A stretch of 64,000 bases of DNA from Flavobacterium sp. WC2421. GTDB lineage: Bacteria > Bacteroidota > Bacteroidia > Flavobacteriales > Flavobacteriaceae. The stretch spans positions 1,612,001-1,676,000 of the forward strand of contig NZ_CP162004.1 of assembly GCF_040822115.1 (NCBI RefSeq), given 5' to 3'. How positions within the stretch are numbered: the stretch's first letter is position 1; every line of letters begins with the position of its first letter. The notes under the pieces are model-generated. The model was given only the letters and a program-made list of their open reading frames with translations. It did no database searches and was not told the DNA's origin. The position numbers were made by a program, and so were the translations under genes. Below are positions 53,188 through 62,446 of this stretch, piece after piece.

Positions 53188-54263
53188 TGATAAACGTAAC
53201 CAAAACTTTTTTGCCACCCATAGCAGAATACAACAAGCAGGTACAACGCGCTTGGGACAATCAATGGTTGACCAATCGGGGCGGATTGGTTTTGGAACTG
53301 GAAGAGAAACTCAAAAAGCATTTAGCGGTATCTAATATAATAGTAACTAATAATGGAACAGTACCTTTACAAATTGCCTTGAAATTATTGGGGAAACAAG
53401 GCGAAATCATCACCACACCTTTTTCTTATGTAGCCACGACTGCAGCGATAGTTTGGCAAAATTGCACTCCTGTTTTTGTGGATATTCATCCAGAGTATTT
53501 AACAATCGACGAAACCAAAATAGAGGCGGCGATAACTGATAAAACAACAGCAATTTTAGCTACGCATGTTTTTGGAAATCCTTGTCATGTGGAAGTGATT
53601 GAAGCGATTGCAAGAAAGCATAGCCTTAAGGTAATTTACGATGCCGCACATTGTTTTGGAGTAACTTACAAAGAGAAGTCATTGTTCGATTATGGTGATG
53701 TAAGTACTTGTAGCTTTCATGCTACTAAATTATTTCATACTGGTGAAGGTGGTGCTATGTTTACTAATGATGAGGTGTTAAAGGACAAATTGTTTTATAG
53801 TCATACTTTTGGACATTTAGGTCCTTTAGATTATTATGGCGTGGGAATAAATGGTAAAATTTCAGAATTACAAGCCGCAATGGGATTGGCAGTTTTACCT
53901 TATATGGAAACCATACTGGCAGAAAGAAAAATAGTCGTCGATTATTACAAGCAACATATTGATTTTTCAAAACTACAAGGCTTAAAAATAAGAGAAAATA
54001 CCCATTGGAATTATAGCTATTATCCAGTAATTTTTGAAAGTGAAGAAAAATTATTAAAAACTCAAAAAGAGTTAAATGATAACCAAATTTTTCCCAGGCG
54101 TTATTTTTATCCATCATTGAATACAATTGAATATACTAAAGGGCAATCGATGCCAATTTCAGAAAGTATTGCCAGTAGAATTTTATGTTTACCCTTGTAT
54201 GTGGGACTATCAAATGTTGAATTGAAAACTATAGTTGGTATTTTAAATAGTGTCATTCAATGA
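53187..54263 (+). CDS. DegT/DnrJ/EryC1-family sugar aminotransferase
   Basis: A 358-residue PLP enzyme. TNNGTVPLQIALKLLG, TTPFSYVATTAAIVW, IYDAAHCFGVTYKEKSLFDYGD and the PLP lysine in SFHATKLFHTGEGG (Lys181) are present. It resembles dTDP-4-amino-sugar transaminases such as FdtB, VioA or WecE, a different branch from the PglE-like enzyme at 44079. The substrate might be the RmlB product, which is available in the same cell; this is inference. It overlaps WbqC by 4 bp (ATGA). Confidence 0.9.
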   Translation: MINVTKTFLPPIAEYNKQVQRAWDNQWLTNRGGLVLELEEKLKKHLAVSNIIVTNNGTVPLQIALKLLGKQGEIITTPFSYVATTAAIVWQNCTPVFVDIHPEYLTIDETKIEAAITDKTTAILATHVFGNPCHVEVIEAIARKHSLKVIYDAAHCFGVTYKEKSLFDYGDVSTCSFHATKLFHTGEGGAMFTNDEVLKDKLFYSHTFGHLGPLDYYGVGINGKISELQAAMGLAVLPYMETILAERKIVVDYYKQHIDFSKLQGLKIRENTHWNYSYYPVIFESEEKLLKTQKELNDNQIFPRRYFYPSLNTIEYTKGQSMPISESIASRILCLPLYVGLSNVELKTIVGILNSVIQ

Positions 54264-54961
54264 AAGTAGCCATAATGCAACCTTATTTTTTGCCTTATAT
54301 TGGGTATTTTCAGTTAATCAATGCCGTAGATGTATTTGTCATTTATGATAATATTGAATTTACAAAAAAGGGCTGGATCAATAGAAATAGAATTTTAGTG
54401 AACGGGAAAGATAACTATTTTACGTTACCATTAAAAAAAAACTCCGATTTTTTACATGTCAATCAAAGAAAAATAGCAGATTCATACTCAAAAGATAAAA
54501 CTAAAATAATCTCAAAAATTACTGAATTATATAAAAAAGCACCACAATATGACGAGGTGTTTCCTTTAATTAAAACTATTTTCAACACTAATGAAGAGAA
54601 TCTTTTTGATTTTGTTTTTCATTCTTTAAAAATAATTACTGAATATTTAGAGATAAAAACCGAATTTATTGTCTCATCTTCAATTAAAATTGATCATTCC
54701 TTAAAATCACAAGACAAAGTTATTGCTATTTGTAAAGAACTGTCTGCAACTGATTATATAAATCCAATTGGTGGAACTGAACTTTATTCAAAAGATACTT
54801 TTAATAAAAATGATGTACAACTGAATTTCATTAAATCTAACAATATAGATTATCAACAGTTTGACAATGATTTCATACCTTGGCTTTCTATAATTGATGT
54901 TTTGTTTTTTAATTCAAGGGAAAAAGTACAGGGATATTTAAATCAATACACACTTTTATAA
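54260..54961 (+). CDS. WbqC-family protein
   Basis: A 233-residue protein of the WbqC family: VAIMQPYFLPYIGYFQLINAVD at the start, YDNIEFTKKGWINRNRIL, then ATDYINPIGGTELYS and a C-terminal WLSIIDVLFFNS. Such proteins are frequent in O-antigen clusters next to DegT-type aminotransferases and may modify the amino sugar. The biochemical function is not established. Overlap of 4 bp with the aminotransferase indicates a tight operon. Confidence 0.92.
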   Translation: MKVAIMQPYFLPYIGYFQLINAVDVFVIYDNIEFTKKGWINRNRILVNGKDNYFTLPLKKNSDFLHVNQRKIADSYSKDKTKIISKITELYKKAPQYDEVFPLIKTIFNTNEENLFDFVFHSLKIITEYLEIKTEFIVSSSIKIDHSLKSQDKVIAICKELSATDYINPIGGTELYSKDTFNKNDVQLNFIKSNNIDYQQFDNDFIPWLSIIDVLFFNSREKVQGYLNQYTLL

Positions 54962-54986
54962 TTTCACAGAAACAAATATAAATAGA

Positions 54987-55943
54987 ATGTTTAAATGGAA
55001 TAAGTTGGGAAAAGTTTTTGACCCAAGCCAAATTATTACACCAGAGTGGATGAGTCAGTTTGCTCAAGCTCCGTCTGTAATTTTATTTGAGAACTATGTA
55101 AGGGTCTACTTTTCATGTCGACCAAAACCAGATAAAAATGGACAATATGTTAGTTATTCTGCCTATGTAGATTTAAATCGAAACAATCTTTTTGAAATTA
55201 TAGGCATGAGCGAAGAGCCTATTCTAAAATTAGGGGAACTTGGTTCTTTTGATGAATTTGGAACCTATCCCGCATCTGTTATTGAAGATGAAGGAATGTA
55301 CAAAGTTTATTATGGAGGATGGACACGGTGTGAATCAGTCCCTTTCAATGTTGCTATTGGATTGGGAATTAGTGATGATAATGGGAAAACATTTAAAAAA
55401 CTAGGAGAAGGTCCTATTCTGTCCTATTCACCTGAAGAACCATTTATTTTAAGTGGACCAAAAATCAGAAAGTTTAATAATTGTTGGTATCTGTTTTATA
55501 TTGCCGGTAGAAAGTGGATTCTTGATAATGGAAAACCCGAACCTGTATATAAAATCAGAATGGCAACTTCAATAGATGGAATTTATTGGGATAAATTAAA
55601 TAAGGATTTGATTCCTGATAAAATTGAAGAAAATGAAGCTCAAGCTAGCCCGGATGTTATTTTCTTAAATGGAAAATATCATATGTTTTTTTGTTATCGA
55701 TATGGAACTAATTATAGAGGGAAAGAAAATGGTTATCGAATAGGATATGCTTTTTCAGATGATTTAGTTAATTGGGAAAGAGATGATTCAAAAGTAGGAA
55801 TTGATGTTTCCAAAGAAGGCTGGGATTCTGAAATGATAAGTTATCCACATGTTTTTGAATTAGGTGGCGAAATTTATATGTTTTATTTAGGAAACGGAGT
55901 TGGTAAATATGGTTTTGGGGTTGCGAAATTAGAAGTAGAGTAG
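54987..55943 (+). CDS. Five-bladed beta-propeller glycosidase-like protein (paralogue 1)
   Basis: A 318-residue cytoplasmic-looking protein without a signal peptide. Repeats fit a GH43/GH32/GH130-like propeller: FAQAPSVILFENYVRVYFSCR, LGELGSFDEFGTYPASVI, YKVYYGGWTR, IGLGISDDNGKTFKK and YLFYIAGRKW. YHMFFCYRYG and IGYAFSDDLVNWERDD come later. It is a tandem paralogue of the next gene. Being intracellular in a biosynthetic operon, it may be a phosphorylase-like or synthetic enzyme and not a degradative one; this is inference. Confidence 0.82.
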   Translation: MFKWNKLGKVFDPSQIITPEWMSQFAQAPSVILFENYVRVYFSCRPKPDKNGQYVSYSAYVDLNRNNLFEIIGMSEEPILKLGELGSFDEFGTYPASVIEDEGMYKVYYGGWTRCESVPFNVAIGLGISDDNGKTFKKLGEGPILSYSPEEPFILSGPKIRKFNNCWYLFYIAGRKWILDNGKPEPVYKIRMATSIDGIYWDKLNKDLIPDKIEENEAQASPDVIFLNGKYHMFFCYRYGTNYRGKENGYRIGYAFSDDLVNWERDDSKVGIDVSKEGWDSEMISYPHVFELGGEIYMFYLGNGVGKYGFGVAKLEVE

Positions 55944-55946
55944 TTT

Positions 55947-56909
55947 ATGAAAATGAAGTGGATTAAAAATGGAAAACTGTTTGACCCTACGCTATATAAT
56001 TTAGCCAATGGTTGTAAAGAATTTGCGCAATCACCACAAACAGTCGTGTTTGAAAACTTTGTTCGAATTTATTTTTCAACTCGAAGAGAAGATGAAGCAA
56101 CTGGAAAATATTTAAGCTTTATTTCATTTATTGACATCGATAAAAGCTTTAAAAGTATCCTTAGCTCCTCGTCACAAGAAATAATTGCCTTAGGTGAACT
56201 AGGAACTTTCGATGAACACGGAATTTTTCCTATAAATCTGCTAAAAGAAGAAAATAGAATTCTTGCTTACACTTGTGGTTGGAATCGTAGAGTGAGTGTT
56301 TCAGTAGAAACTTCCATTGGATTGGCAATTAGCGAAGACGATGGGGTCACTTTCAAGAAATACGGTAATGGACCTTTAGTGAGTTCTTCTTTAAAAGAAC
56401 CCATTTTAGTAGGTGATGCGTTTGTTCAAAAATACGATGAGGTCTACCATATGTGGTATATTTTTGGGGTAAAATGGATGGTAGCCACAGAAATGGAACC
56501 AGAGGCTAGAGTATACAAAATTGCTCATGCTACTTCCAAAGATGGAATGCAATGGAGTAAAGAAGAAGGGATTCAAATAGTTTCAGATAAATTAAACGCG
56601 AATGAATGTCAAGCGTTGCCTACCGTTATAAAAATAGGTACTCGTTATCATATGTATTTTTGTTATCGGGAAGCAACAGATTTTAGAAAAAATCCAAAAA
56701 GAAGTTATAAACTTGGCTATGCTTATTCTGATGATTTGAAACATTGGATCCGTGATGATGATAATTCTGGGATAACTACAACAGCCGATGATTGGGATTC
56801 GGATATGATGTGCTATCCGCATCTCTTTGAGTGCAATTCTAAAGTTTATTTATTATACAATGGAAATGAATTTGGAAAATATGGGTTTGGAATTGCAGAA
56901 TTAGAGTAA
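55947..56909 (+). CDS. Five-bladed beta-propeller glycosidase-like protein (paralogue 2)
   Basis: A 320-residue paralogue of the previous gene, 3 bp downstream. It keeps the same blocks: FAQSPQTVVFENFVRIYFSTR, LGELGTFDEHGIFPINLL, IGLAISEDDGVTFKKYG, YHMWYIFGVKWM, YHMYFCYREA and LGYAYSDDLKHWIRDD. The conserved acidic and aromatic residues are kept in both copies, so both are probably active. They may act on related but different sugars or as a heteromer. No signal peptide. Confidence 0.82.
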   Translation: MKMKWIKNGKLFDPTLYNLANGCKEFAQSPQTVVFENFVRIYFSTRREDEATGKYLSFISFIDIDKSFKSILSSSSQEIIALGELGTFDEHGIFPINLLKEENRILAYTCGWNRRVSVSVETSIGLAISEDDGVTFKKYGNGPLVSSSLKEPILVGDAFVQKYDEVYHMWYIFGVKWMVATEMEPEARVYKIAHATSKDGMQWSKEEGIQIVSDKLNANECQALPTVIKIGTRYHMYFCYREATDFRKNPKRSYKLGYAYSDDLKHWIRDDDNSGITTTADDWDSDMMCYPHLFECNSKVYLLYNGNEFGKYGFGIAELE

Positions 56910-56925
56910 CAACTTTATAGAAGAA

Positions 56926-58122
56926 ATGATTGTGATCGATTACAAAATTAAAAACGCATCTCAAAAAGATTTACATTTACATTTAGAAAAGTGTAATTAT
57001 TTGTTTTTACCGCCATTAAGTGATAAAGTTAATCTTCAAGAATATTCTCAAAAAATTCATGAAAAATCGCAAACATTTGAAGCTTGGCATGAAAAAAAAT
57101 TAGTTGGTTTTATTGCAGTTTATTTTAATGATAGTCAAGCTAAAAAAGGGTATATAACTAATGTGAGTGTACTAGAAAACTATAATAATAAAGGTATTGC
57201 AAGTCAATTGATTAAAATGACAAAAGAATATGCTCAAAATAATGATTTCACAAAGATTATATTAGAAGTGCATTCTAAAAATAATAATGTTATCGCATTA
57301 TATAAAAAACACGATTTCGAAATAGAGCATGAAGAGAAAGAAGCTCTTTTTATGGAATTTAGAATTAAAAACAATAGTATGAATATTCAAAGAGATTATA
57401 ACCAAGAACTAAAAGATACTGCAAACCATAAATATGCCTATAATTTTGATTTTGATGTCATGCATCCTTTTATGCTAAAATCCTTTATTCCTTTTTTTAA
57501 AGAAGGAAATCTTTTAGAATTGGGGAGTTTTAAAGGAGATTTTACCAGGAAATTTTTGCCTTATTTTGACGATATCACCTGTGTAGAAGCCTCTGATGAT
57601 GCTGTAGCAATCGCTAAGGCTGAATTTGGAGATAAAGTTAAGGTAGTAAATTCGCTTTTTGAAACGGTAATGCTTCCAACAAAATATGATAATATAGTGC
57701 TAACCCATGTTTTAGAACATATTAATGATCCAATTGCCGTTTTAAAACGGATTAATGACGAATGGTTATCAGATAATGGACGTTTTTTTCTAGTTTGCCC
57801 AAATGCAAACGCTCCATCTCGTCAAATTGCTGTAAAAATGGGGTTAATCACTCACAATGCAGCTATAACGTCAGCGGAAGCAGAACATGGACATCATATT
57901 ACTTATACTTTAGACACCTTGGAACGTGATGCTAAAGCTGCTGGTCTCAAAGTAGTATATCGATCAGGAATTTTCTTTAAAGCACTGGCTAATTTTCAAT
58001 GGGACAGATTATTGCAAACAGATATTATTTCTAATGAATATCTTGAAGGTTGTTACCAATTGGGACAACACTATCCTGATTTATGCTCCAGTATTTTCTT
58101 AATGTGCGAAAAAGGGGAGTAA
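56926..58122 (+). CDS. Fused GNAT acetyltransferase and SAM methyltransferase
   Basis: A 398-residue two-domain protein. Residues 1-145 are a GNAT N-acetyltransferase: LVGFIAVYFND, ITNVSVLENYNNKGIASQLI (acetyl-CoA loop) and VHSKNNNVIALYKKHDFE. Residues 150-398 are a class I methyltransferase: GNLLELGSFKGDFTRKFLPYF (motif I), VEASDDAVAIA, VLTHVLEHINDPIAVLKRI and FFLVCPNANAPSRQ. No stop or frameshift interrupts the linker, where a Met (NNSMNIQRDYN) marks a likely former start. It is a candidate bifunctional sugar-modifying enzyme, for example acetylating an amino sugar made by the upstream aminotransferase. Confidence 0.9.
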   Translation: MIVIDYKIKNASQKDLHLHLEKCNYLFLPPLSDKVNLQEYSQKIHEKSQTFEAWHEKKLVGFIAVYFNDSQAKKGYITNVSVLENYNNKGIASQLIKMTKEYAQNNDFTKIILEVHSKNNNVIALYKKHDFEIEHEEKEALFMEFRIKNNSMNIQRDYNQELKDTANHKYAYNFDFDVMHPFMLKSFIPFFKEGNLLELGSFKGDFTRKFLPYFDDITCVEASDDAVAIAKAEFGDKVKVVNSLFETVMLPTKYDNIVLTHVLEHINDPIAVLKRINDEWLSDNGRFFLVCPNANAPSRQIAVKMGLITHNAAITSAEAEHGHHITYTLDTLERDAKAAGLKVVYRSGIFFKALANFQWDRLLQTDIISNEYLEGCYQLGQHYPDLCSSIFLMCEKGE

Positions 58123-58125
58123 TTT

Positions 58126-59103
58126 ATGAAAACGCCACTACTTTCGGTATGTTTAATTACCTATAATCATGAAAATTACATTCGTCAGGCTATTGAAGGT
58201 GTCTTGATGCAGAAGGTAGACTTTGAATGGGAATTGATTATTGCTGAAGATTGTTCAACAGATACAACAAGAGCAATCGTATTAGAATATAAGGAAAAAC
58301 ATCCCCGTTTTATCAAGTTAATTTTGCAGGAAAAAAATGTTGGTCCCGCTAAAAATTTTTTAGATTTAATAGCGACTCCAAAATCAAAATACATTGCTTA
58401 TTTTGAAGGAGATGATTATTGGATAGATCCCTTGAAACTTCAAAAACAAGTTGATATTCTCGAAGCAAATAAAAATATTGGTTTGGTTTATACTAACGTA
58501 CAACATTTCGATCAAACTACTGGAGATTTTATTGAAATTGCTCCTAGATTTGCAAAAGAACCATTGGAAGTTATTCCTTTAATGTTAAAAAGTAAATTTA
58601 TTGATCTCTCAGCCTCAGTATTTAGAACTGAGGTTTTATTTAATGTTATTGATGTTATTAGAGTTGAACTTGAAACCAAAGTAATTGGAGACACCAGAAT
58701 TTTACTAGAATCGGTCTATCGATCTGAGATCTATTTTTTGAATGAAGTGACTACAGTGTATCGAATTGTAGAAGGTAGTGCAAGCCATCCAAAAGGAGTA
58801 GATAAATATATTTTGGCAATAAACGATTCTTATTTGTGTAGAAAAGAGTTTGTTAATAGAAATAATTTAAATACAAAGTGGCTGTCCCATACAATTTGTA
58901 ATACGAATAGAGGTTTGATTAATCAAGCTTTTGTTGCTAAAAAATATTCAGATACCATTAAATTACTAAAAAATATTTTAATATTAGATACTTTTAAATA
59001 TTGCAGTTTCACTGTTTTTGTTGAAAAAATAAAATTAAATATTTGGATAAAACTTATATTATCAATACTTGGTATTGGTTTTTTAAGACAAAAATTTAAA
59101 TAA
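58126..59103 (+). CDS. Glycosyltransferase family 2 (tandem paralogue 1)
   Basis: A 325-residue GT2. LLSVCLITYNHENYIRQAIEG, WELIIAEDCSTDTTR, NVGPAKNFLDLI and AYFEGDDYWIDPLKLQKQVD (DxD in EGDDYW at about residue 91) are present. The first 115 residues are almost the same as in the gene at 59259, while the acceptor half differs. It starts 3 bp after the fusion gene. Sugar specificity unknown. Confidence 0.92.
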   Translation: MKTPLLSVCLITYNHENYIRQAIEGVLMQKVDFEWELIIAEDCSTDTTRAIVLEYKEKHPRFIKLILQEKNVGPAKNFLDLIATPKSKYIAYFEGDDYWIDPLKLQKQVDILEANKNIGLVYTNVQHFDQTTGDFIEIAPRFAKEPLEVIPLMLKSKFIDLSASVFRTEVLFNVIDVIRVELETKVIGDTRILLESVYRSEIYFLNEVTTVYRIVEGSASHPKGVDKYILAINDSYLCRKEFVNRNNLNTKWLSHTICNTNRGLINQAFVAKKYSDTIKLLKNILILDTFKYCSFTVFVEKIKLNIWIKLILSILGIGFLRQKFK

Positions 59104-59258
59104 CATCAAAATTAAAATAAGTCTTTGTGCGAATTTTTTTTGAGAAATAAATCCTTAATCGATATTTTAAAGTACCAAAGATTATTTTCTAAACACAGAT
59201 AAAAGTGATTTTCAAAATTATGTAAATTGTGTTTTCGTATTAAATGACAAAGTAAATT

Positions 59259-60212
59259 ATGAATACACCATTGCTTTCAGTATGTTTAATTACATATAAT
59301 CATGAAAATTATATTCTTCAAGCTATAGAGGGAGTGTTGATGCAAGAAGTAGATTTTGAATGGGAATTAATTATTGCTGATGATTGTTCAACAGATAGAA
59401 CAAGAGAGATTGTTTTAGAGTATAAGAGTAAATATCCCGATTTTATAAAATTAATTTTGCAAGAAAAAAATGTGGGACCTGCAAAAAATTGGATGGACTT
59501 GCTGGCAACACCACAATCAAAATATATTGCCTATTTTGAAGGAGATGACTATTGGACAGACCCACTAAAACTTCAAAAACAAGTTGATTTTTTGGATAAT
59601 AATAATGAATATGTACTGTGCTTTCATCCAGTTGATATTTTAAAGACAAGTGGTATTGTAACAGAAGATTTTATAACGGAAGTTCCAAAAAATCATGAGG
59701 CGATTGAGGATCTTGCGCTTTTGGGTAATTATATTCATACTCCCTCAGTAGTTTTTAGAAATATAATTAAGCAGTTTCCCGTTGAGTTTATGTTGTCTCC
59801 TATTGGTGACTTTTTTTTATATATGTTACTTGCAGAAAGTGGTAGGTTTAAATATTTAGAAGAAAAAATGAGCGTCTATAGGGAAGGAGTTGGGATTTGG
59901 AGTAGTCGATCAGCTTATCTTAAAGATTTTAATACTGCCTATACCCATGCTTTGTTAGTTAGTACGTCTAAATTTTCTGATATGATTACAAATATATTAC
60001 TAAGTAGAATTGCTTTATTTTTAGAAGCTTATGGTAATCAAATTGATTTTGAAAAATTATGTTTGCTAAATACTTGTCCTAAAGTAAATACTCTTATTTA
60101 TACTTCTTTGTTGAAAGAAAGAGAAAATATTCGTTTAGAAACAATTAATATGAAAACTTCTAAACAACTCTTAACTGAATTATTAAAAAGAGGAAAAAAA
60201 AGGTTATGGTAG
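59259..60212 (+). CDS. Glycosyltransferase family 2 (tandem paralogue 2)
   Basis: A 317-residue GT2 with the same N-terminal half as the gene at 58126 (LLSVCLITYNHENYILQAIEG, WELIIADDCSTDRTR, NVGPAKNWMDLL, EGDDYWTDPLKLQKQVD) and a different C-terminal half after about residue 117. The 155-bp gap before it holds nothing recognisable. It overlaps the next gene by 7 bp. The same donor with a new acceptor is a natural reading of this pattern. Confidence 0.92.
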   Translation: MNTPLLSVCLITYNHENYILQAIEGVLMQEVDFEWELIIADDCSTDRTREIVLEYKSKYPDFIKLILQEKNVGPAKNWMDLLATPQSKYIAYFEGDDYWTDPLKLQKQVDFLDNNNEYVLCFHPVDILKTSGIVTEDFITEVPKNHEAIEDLALLGNYIHTPSVVFRNIIKQFPVEFMLSPIGDFFLYMLLAESGRFKYLEEKMSVYREGVGIWSSRSAYLKDFNTAYTHALLVSTSKFSDMITNILLSRIALFLEAYGNQIDFEKLCLLNTCPKVNTLIYTSLLKERENIRLETINMKTSKQLLTELLKRGKKRLW

Positions 60213-61201
60213 AAAAATTACCACTAGTTTCTATAATTGTTCCTAACTATAACCATGATAAATATTTGCAACAACGTTTAGATAGTGTTTTCAACCAAAC
60301 CTATCTTAATTTTGAAGTTGTTTTATTAGATGATTGTAGTACCGATTCAAGTCAACAAATACTGTTAGAATATGCTAAAGATAATAAAGTTAGCCACTGT
60401 ATTTTTAATGAAACCAATTCAGGAAATACATTTATACAATGGAATAAAGGAATTTCTTTAGCAAAAGGAGATTTTATTTGGATTGCTGAATCAGATGATT
60501 TATGTGAATTAAATTTTTTGGAAGAATTAATTCGACCATTAATTCAAGATGCTGAAATAGTATTGTCTTACTGTCAATCAAAGAGAATTGATGAGTTTAA
60601 TGCTATTACTGGAGATTGGTTAAATCACACAGATAGTCTGGATAAAAATTTGTTTTTGAGTGATTTTACAATGGATGGCAACGATTTTGTAGAGCGGTTC
60701 TTGATATATAGAAATGTAATTCCTAATGCTAGTGGCGTTTTATTTAGAAAATCTGCAGCTTTTTCCATGGAGGTTTTGGAAACAGAAAACTTCTTAAAAT
60801 ATTGTGGTGATTGGTTATTTTATATGAAATTAATCACTAATAAAAAGGTCGCATTTTATAGTACTGCATTTAATTACTACCGGTACCATTCTCAAAGCGT
60901 TATCGCAATTGCACATAAGACGGGGAAGTTTTTAGCATATAATGGAGTCGATATCAATGTAAGAAAGAAAATGAAAGAATTTTTAGTATCTGAAAAACCT
61001 AGTAATTTAAAAGGTATTTTAAATATAAATAAGCAGATTTCTAATGACTTAAAATATGAAAGAGCATTTTATTTAATCAGAAATCAAGAAAAAATTAAAG
61101 GATTCCTTCTCTTAATTTCAATTTTGAAGGTATTTATTAGGGAATACAAATTCAGGAAAAATCTAGAATTGAGGTTGAATAAAATATTATCTAAAAATTA
61201 A
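60206..61201 (+). CDS. Glycosyltransferase family 2
   Basis: A 331-residue GT2: LVSIIVPNYNHDKYLQQRLDS, LLDDCSTDSSQQIL, SGNTFIQWNKGISLAKGDFI and WIAESDDLCELNFL with the DxD-like ESDD. A block ASGVLFRKSAAF and CGDWLFYMKL follows. The start overlaps the upstream gene by 7 bp. It is distinct from the two tandem paralogues before it. Confidence 0.9.
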   Translation: MVEKLPLVSIIVPNYNHDKYLQQRLDSVFNQTYLNFEVVLLDDCSTDSSQQILLEYAKDNKVSHCIFNETNSGNTFIQWNKGISLAKGDFIWIAESDDLCELNFLEELIRPLIQDAEIVLSYCQSKRIDEFNAITGDWLNHTDSLDKNLFLSDFTMDGNDFVERFLIYRNVIPNASGVLFRKSAAFSMEVLETENFLKYCGDWLFYMKLITNKKVAFYSTAFNYYRYHSQSVIAIAHKTGKFLAYNGVDINVRKKMKEFLVSEKPSNLKGILNINKQISNDLKYERAFYLIRNQEKIKGFLLLISILKVFIREYKFRKNLELRLNKILSKN

Positions 61202-61217
61202 ATATAAGTTTGATAAA

Positions 61218-62345
61218 TTGAAAAAAATACTATTTATATCAAATAATGCCACCAGAACAGGGGCACCTTATGTATTATTATTGTTCTTAAAATGGTTGAA
61301 AAAAGAAAACAAAAATATTGAGATTCACATTGTTTTCTTGGAAGGGGGGGATTTAAAGGATGATTTTAAGGAAGTAGCTACCGTTTGTTATAACTATAGT
61401 GATATATTGATTAAGAAGTCATTCTTCAATAGAGTATTTTCTTATTTGTTACAGAAAACAAATAAAAGGAAAACTAGGAAAAATAGGTATTTAAAAAACA
61501 TTGCCAATCAGCAATATGATATCATTTATGCCAATACCATTGCCTCTGTTTCATTTGCTACATTTTTAAAAAAGCAGTGCACCAATAACCCAAAATTGAT
61601 TGTGCACATTCATGAATTAAATACGGCAATTAAGGCATATTTACCTAATTTTAAAGAACACATTCCTCATATAGATTCCTTTATATCGGTATCTAAATTG
61701 GTTATGGAACATTTAAACACTGATTGGAAGGTAAATCCATTAAAAAATCATCTTGTTTATGCTTTTTCTGATAAGGAGGTTTTTAAGAAAGAAGACAATA
61801 GTAAGGTTTTCGAAGTAGGTGCATCGGGATTGGTTAATCCTAGAAAAGGAGACGATTTGTTTGTGCAAGTTGCTAATTATATAAAAACACGATACCCAAA
61901 AATAAAAATCAAATTTACCTGGGTAGGGCAAGTTTATAATGGACAAAGAATCAGTATAGAAGCCGATTTAGAAAAAGCAAATTTGACAGACACTGTTTTT
62001 TTTGTTGGAGAACAAAGTGCACCCGAAAATTATTATAAAAACTTTGATGTTTTTTTGATGACATCAAGAGAAGATCCTTTTCCGTTAGTTTGTATCGAAG
62101 TTGGGAAAATGGGAGTTCCTATTATTTGTTTTGAAAAAGCGACAGGAACAGCAGAAATTTTATTCGAGGGCGGTGGTTTTATCGTGCCTTACCTTGATGT
62201 TGTAACAATGGCTGAGAAACTGATTTTATATTATAATGACAGTATCTTGAGAAATAAGGATGGTGGTCTAAATAAGATTAATTTTTCAGAATTTACTTCT
62301 GATAATATGGCAAAAAAAATATTTAATTGTATAGAAAATGTTTAA
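61218..62345 (+). CDS. Glycosyltransferase family 4 (GT-B)
   Basis: A 375-residue GT-B enzyme starting with TTG at 61218: KILFISNNATRTGAPYVLLLF, IIYANTIASVSFATFL and LIVHIHELNTAIKAYLPNF. The C-terminal domain has GASGLVNPRKGDDLFVQVANYI, and FDVFLMTSREDPFPLVCIEVGKMGVPIICF with the two catalytic-site glutamates. The 101 bp after it show no gene. Confidence 0.9.
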   Translation: MKKILFISNNATRTGAPYVLLLFLKWLKKENKNIEIHIVFLEGGDLKDDFKEVATVCYNYSDILIKKSFFNRVFSYLLQKTNKRKTRKNRYLKNIANQQYDIIYANTIASVSFATFLKKQCTNNPKLIVHIHELNTAIKAYLPNFKEHIPHIDSFISVSKLVMEHLNTDWKVNPLKNHLVYAFSDKEVFKKEDNSKVFEVGASGLVNPRKGDDLFVQVANYIKTRYPKIKIKFTWVGQVYNGQRISIEADLEKANLTDTVFFVGEQSAPENYYKNFDVFLMTSREDPFPLVCIEVGKMGVPIICFEKATGTAEILFEGGGFIVPYLDVVTMAEKLILYYNDSILRNKDGGLNKINFSEFTSDNMAKKIFNCIENV

Positions 62346-62446
62346 TGCTCTGTTGTGCAGAAAATAATGATTATAGATTATTTCATTGCTGTAAAATAGG
62401 ATCAATAAAATTTTTAAAACCAATTAGTATCTAAATTTAATAAAAA

